Shown one piece after another: positions 5,704 through 7,887 of a DNA stretch of 7,887 bases. The position numbers and the translations under genes are program-made. Position 1 is the first letter of the stretch. Each line of letters begins with the position of its first letter. The DNA comes from an uncultured Anaerococcus sp. (GTDB taxonomy: Bacteria > Bacillota > Clostridia > Tissierellales > Peptoniphilaceae). Location of the stretch: contig URRX01000064.1 of the NCBI GenBank assembly GCA_900550345.1, positions 1-7,887 of the forward strand, read 5' to 3'. The notes below the pieces were generated by a model. It made no database searches, was not told the DNA's origin, and worked only from the letters and a program-made list of their open reading frames with translations.

Positions 5704-6714
5704 ATGTTCAATTTTAGAAATGACTATTCTGATATTTGTTATCCAGAAATTTTAGATTATATAAAGGAAAATCTTGACCAAATAAATCCAGGATATGGGG
5801 TTGATGATCACAGTAAAAATGCTGAAAAATTAATCAAAGAGAAATTAGAAGATGAAAATGTTGATATTTATTTTATTCATGGGGGAACAGGAGCAAATAT
5901 TCTTGGGGCAAGTGTTGGAATGATGCCTCAAGAATCAATAATTGCTGCTACAAGTGGCCACATTGAAGACCAAGAAGCTGGAGCAATCGAGGCTTGTGGA
6001 ATAAAAATTGAAACAATTCCAACAGATGATGGAAAGATTACAAAAAAATTATTGGAAGGAAAATATAAATCTTTTACCAATGAACACCACACAGTACCAA
6101 GAAAACTTTATATATCAAACACAACAGAAGTTGGGACTCTTTATAGTAAAAAAGATTTAGAAGAGCTTTACGATTTTTGTAAAAAACACGACTTATATTT
6201 ATTTATGGACGGGGCAAGACTAGCACACGCCATGGCAAATGAAAAATCAGACTTAAAATTTAAAGATTTGACCAAACTTTGCGATATATTTTATTTTGGA
6301 GGAACCAAAAACGGTCTGATGTTTGGAGAAGCCCTTGTAATTGTAAATGATAATTTAAAGAAAAATTTCAGAAATTTGCAAAAACAAAAAGGAGCTATGC
6401 TTGCCAAAGGATTTATAACAGGAATGATGTTTGAAAGACTATTCCAAGATGATTTGTATATAAAAGGAGCAAAAAAAGCCTACAAAATGGCAGAAAAATT
6501 GGCAAAAGGCTTTGAAGAAAAAGGCTACAAACTTGCCTATAAATTTGAATCAAACCAAGTTTTTGTAGAAATTTCAGATGAAGATATAAAAAAATGGGAA
6601 GAATTTGCTTATTTTGAAGTAGGAGAAAAAAGAGAAGATAAATTTGTTGCAAGATTTGTAACAACCTACAAGAGCCAAGAAAAAGAAATCGAAGAATTTT
6701 TAGAAAGGATATAA
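5704..6714 (+). CDS. Threonine aldolase family PLP enzyme (beta-eliminating lyase fold)
   Basis: This 336-aa cytosolic enzyme of PLP fold type I belongs to the family of low-specificity L-threonine aldolases, which split L-threonine or allo-threonine into glycine and acetaldehyde. Visible signatures are the opening FRNDYSDICYPEIL, NPGYGVDDHSKNAEKLI (28-44), the phosphate-binding GGTGAN (60-65), and SGHIEDQEAGA (84-94) with the likely ring-stacking His86. Further on are EHHTVPRKLYISNTTEVGT (127-145), MDGARL (168-173, with Asp169 for the pyridine nitrogen and Arg172), and FGGTKNG (198-204) with Lys202 as the Schiff-base lysine. Length is normal and no key residue is missing. The exact substrate within this family is not readable from sequence; tyrosine phenol-lyase-like enzymes are much longer. 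The next gene starts 1 nt after its stop, so the two are an operon. Confidence 0.9.
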   Translation: MFNFRNDYSDICYPEILDYIKENLDQINPGYGVDDHSKNAEKLIKEKLEDENVDIYFIHGGTGANILGASVGMMPQESIIAATSGHIEDQEAGAIEACGIKIETIPTDDGKITKKLLEGKYKSFTNEHHTVPRKLYISNTTEVGTLYSKKDLEELYDFCKKHDLYLFMDGARLAHAMANEKSDLKFKDLTKLCDIFYFGGTKNGLMFGEALVIVNDNLKKNFRNLQKQKGAMLAKGFITGMMFERLFQDDLYIKGAKKAYKMAEKLAKGFEEKGYKLAYKFESNQVFVEISDEDIKKWEEFAYFEVGEKREDKFVARFVTTYKSQEKEIEEFLERI

Positions 6715-6715
6715 A

Positions 6716-7597
6716 ATGCATTACACAGGACAAGTTTATAGACCTCCTCTTGAAGCCTATACTCCACTTTTAGAAGTGACATATGGATGTTCTCATAATA
6801 AATGTGCCTTTTGTACCATGTATCATATGACAAATTTTGGGATTTCACCTTTAAAAGATATAGAAAGTGATATTTTAGAAATTTCCATGACCTATCCAAG
6901 GCCAATTGAAAGAATTTATTTATTAAATGGAGATCCTTTCGTTCTTTCAACAGAAAAATTGGTAGAAATTGCCGATTTAATCCATAAATATATACCAGAA
7001 GTAAAAACCATAACATCCTACGCAAGTTTTTATAATTTAAAAAATAAAACCAAAGAAGATTTAAAACTTTTGAGAGAAAAAGGCTACAACGAACTTTGGT
7101 TTGGAGTAGAAACAGGGTATCAAAAAGTCCTAGACTGGCTTGATAAGGGAGCTGATCTTGACGATTATAAAGATGGTATAGAAAAAATGAAATATGCAAA
7201 CATGACCTACAACGCCATAGTAATGCAAGGAGTTGCAGGAAATGGAAATTCAATAGAAAACGCAAGAGAAACGGCAAAATTTTTAAACCTCTATCCACCA
7301 ATAGGAATTTTTATAATGAGCACAGACGTCCAAAGAGGATCAAAATTATATAAAATGAGAGAAGAAGGAGATTTTAAAGAAACAAGTAACAGGGAAAACC
7401 TAGAAGAACAAATAGAATTATTAAAAAATCTAGATGTGCCAGGAGACGTTCTCTATTCATCAGGCCACATAGTAAATCTTGTAAAAGTAACATCTCACAT
7501 GAGAAACAAAGAAAAAATGATAAAAAAATTAGAAGACGCCCTAGAAAATCTAGACGAAAAAATCCTAGATTCAAAAAATAAGGGCAGGGCTATTTAG
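6716..7597 (+). CDS. Radical SAM protein of unknown substrate, CX4CX2C type
   Basis: This 293-aa radical SAM protein has the [4Fe-4S] motif YGCSHNKCAFC (23-33), with Cys25, Cys30 and Cys33. The spacing is CX4CX2C instead of the usual CX3CX2C. It keeps the other landmarks: NGDPF (71-75) in the GGE-type strand position, GVETG (130-134), a LDKGADLDDYKDGIEKMK segment (142-159), and a C-terminal SGHIVN (249-254). It appears to be one single barrel domain with no added Cys cluster or B12 domain. Such proteins, with GCSHNKCxFC openings, are common in anaerobes and are annotated only as radical SAM; the reaction is unknown. It is coupled to the aldolase gene (1-nt gap), with AAAGGA (6704-6709) as binding site. 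Its stop overlaps that of the convergent ABC gene. Confidence 0.88.
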   Translation: MHYTGQVYRPPLEAYTPLLEVTYGCSHNKCAFCTMYHMTNFGISPLKDIESDILEISMTYPRPIERIYLLNGDPFVLSTEKLVEIADLIHKYIPEVKTITSYASFYNLKNKTKEDLKLLREKGYNELWFGVETGYQKVLDWLDKGADLDDYKDGIEKMKYANMTYNAIVMQGVAGNGNSIENARETAKFLNLYPPIGIFIMSTDVQRGSKLYKMREEGDFKETSNRENLEEQIELLKNLDVPGDVLYSSGHIVNLVKVTSHMRNKEKMIKKLEDALENLDEKILDSKNKGRAI

Positions 7598-7626
7598 ACT
7601 GTATGGTCTAATAGCCTTATTTTTTT
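7573..7626. terminator. Bidirectional terminator at the convergent gene ends
   Basis: The core stem pairs GGCTATT (7588-7594) with AATAGCC (7610-7616) and, past one bulged T, AGAC (7596-7599) with GTCT (7606-7609) around TGTATG. Outside it, AAAAAATAA (7573-7581) pairs with TTATTTTTT (7617-7625), with GGGCAG bulged. The + strand therefore ends in a T tract after the stem, and so does the - strand. The structure lies across the stop codons of both flanking genes. Confidence 0.8.
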
Positions 7627-7887
7627 CATATCTTTTTCTTCAAATAATCCCAAATCATAGTGGTTGGTTATTATTATTTTTTTGCCATTTTTGTTTAAAT
7701 CTTTGATTAAATTTGCTATGTATTTTGCTTTTTCTTTATCAAGTTCGTTAAAGGGTTCATCTAATAGGTATAATTTTTTATCAGTAAATAAGAGTAAAAT
7801 TAAGTATAAAAATTTAAATTCTCCACCTGATAGGTGGTAGAGGGTTTTATCGAAATTTTCATTAATAAAATTATTTATGTAAGAATT
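7594..7887 (-). CDS. ABC transporter ATP-binding protein, C-terminal part (runs off the window)
   Basis: The final 97 codons of a - strand gene are present; the N-terminus with the Walker A loop lies beyond position 7887. Reading inward from the edge, the signature LSGGE (residues 19-23 of the fragment), Walker B LYLLDEP (39-45), D-loop NELD (47-50) and switch TNH (74-76) follow in the right order and spacing. The protein stops about 20 residues after the switch His, so it has no extra C-terminal domain. This suits a small ATPase of a simple exporter-type ABC system. The usual basic residues just after LSGGE are partly replaced (LSGGEFKF). The substrate is unknown, and the partner permease is not in the window. 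The stop (7594-7596) overlaps the radical SAM stop (7595-7597), and the shared hairpin probably ends both transcripts. Confidence 0.9.
   Translation of the reverse strand, partial: NSYINNFINENFDKTLYHLSGGEFKFLYLILLLFTDKKLYLLDEPFNELDKEKAKYIANLIKDLNKNGKKIIITNHYDLGLFEEKDMKKIRLLDHTV

Noticed and set aside
5639..5740. Possible 33-codon peptide gene upstream of the aldolase gene
   Set aside because: No ribosome binding site precedes the ATG, and it overlaps the well-supported aldolase start in another frame.
6666..7301. Long open frame on the - strand opposite the aldolase end and radical SAM gene
   Set aside because: Its translation is a Leu/Phe-rich low-complexity string with no family features. 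It is the mirror of an AAA/GAA-rich gene that has clear motifs on the + strand.

Overview
This is an AT-rich, low-GC window with strong AGGAGG-type ribosome binding sites, heavy use of AAA, GAA and ATA codons, and short intergenic gaps. It looks like the chromosome of an anaerobic low-GC Firmicute. The feoA-feoA-feoB layout, the FeoB-associated Cys-rich peptide, the DUF6110-like protein beside a metal P-type ATPase, and the protein wording all suggest the Tissierellia/Peptoniphilaceae (Anaerococcus- or Peptoniphilus-like). That assignment is from memory of family style and was not searched. No rRNA, tRNA, CRISPR array, insertion sequence or phage gene was seen.

Layout. (1) Positions 1-2966 hold a complete ferrous-iron uptake operon on the + strand. 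It has an upstream region with a palindrome over a TATAAT box, two tandem FeoA-domain proteins, full-length FeoB (716 aa), a 63-aa membrane-anchored Cys-rich peptide, and a long hairpin terminator. (2) Positions 3059-5535 hold a second + strand unit. It has an extended -10 promoter, a small Gly-zipper membrane protein with an E/K-rich tail (DUF6110-like), a non-canonical P1B-type metal ATPase starting 1 nt after it, and a hairpin terminator. (3) Positions 5704-7597 hold a threonine-aldolase-family PLP enzyme and, 1 nt downstream, a radical SAM protein with a CX4CX2C cluster motif. (4) Positions 7594-7887 hold the 3' end of a - strand ABC transporter ATPase running out of the window. Its stop codon overlaps the stop of the radical SAM gene, inside a hairpin that can act as a terminator in both directions.

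How the genes work together. Units 1 and 2 both handle metals. Unit 1 imports Fe2+ through the FeoB G-protein-coupled channel, with FeoA partners and possibly a Cys-rich accessory. Unit 2 probably exports a transition metal. The small-protein/ATPase pair of unit 2 is the most interesting part. It resembles in architecture the mycobacterial PacL/Ctp pairs, where a one-TM small protein partners an efflux ATPase. Here, however, the small protein has no His or Cys, and the ATPase has lost both the N-terminal CxxC and the CPC motif of the transport site (it reads YSC). Metal identity and partnership are inferences. Units 3 and 4 look like ordinary metabolic and transport genes with no visible link to metal handling.
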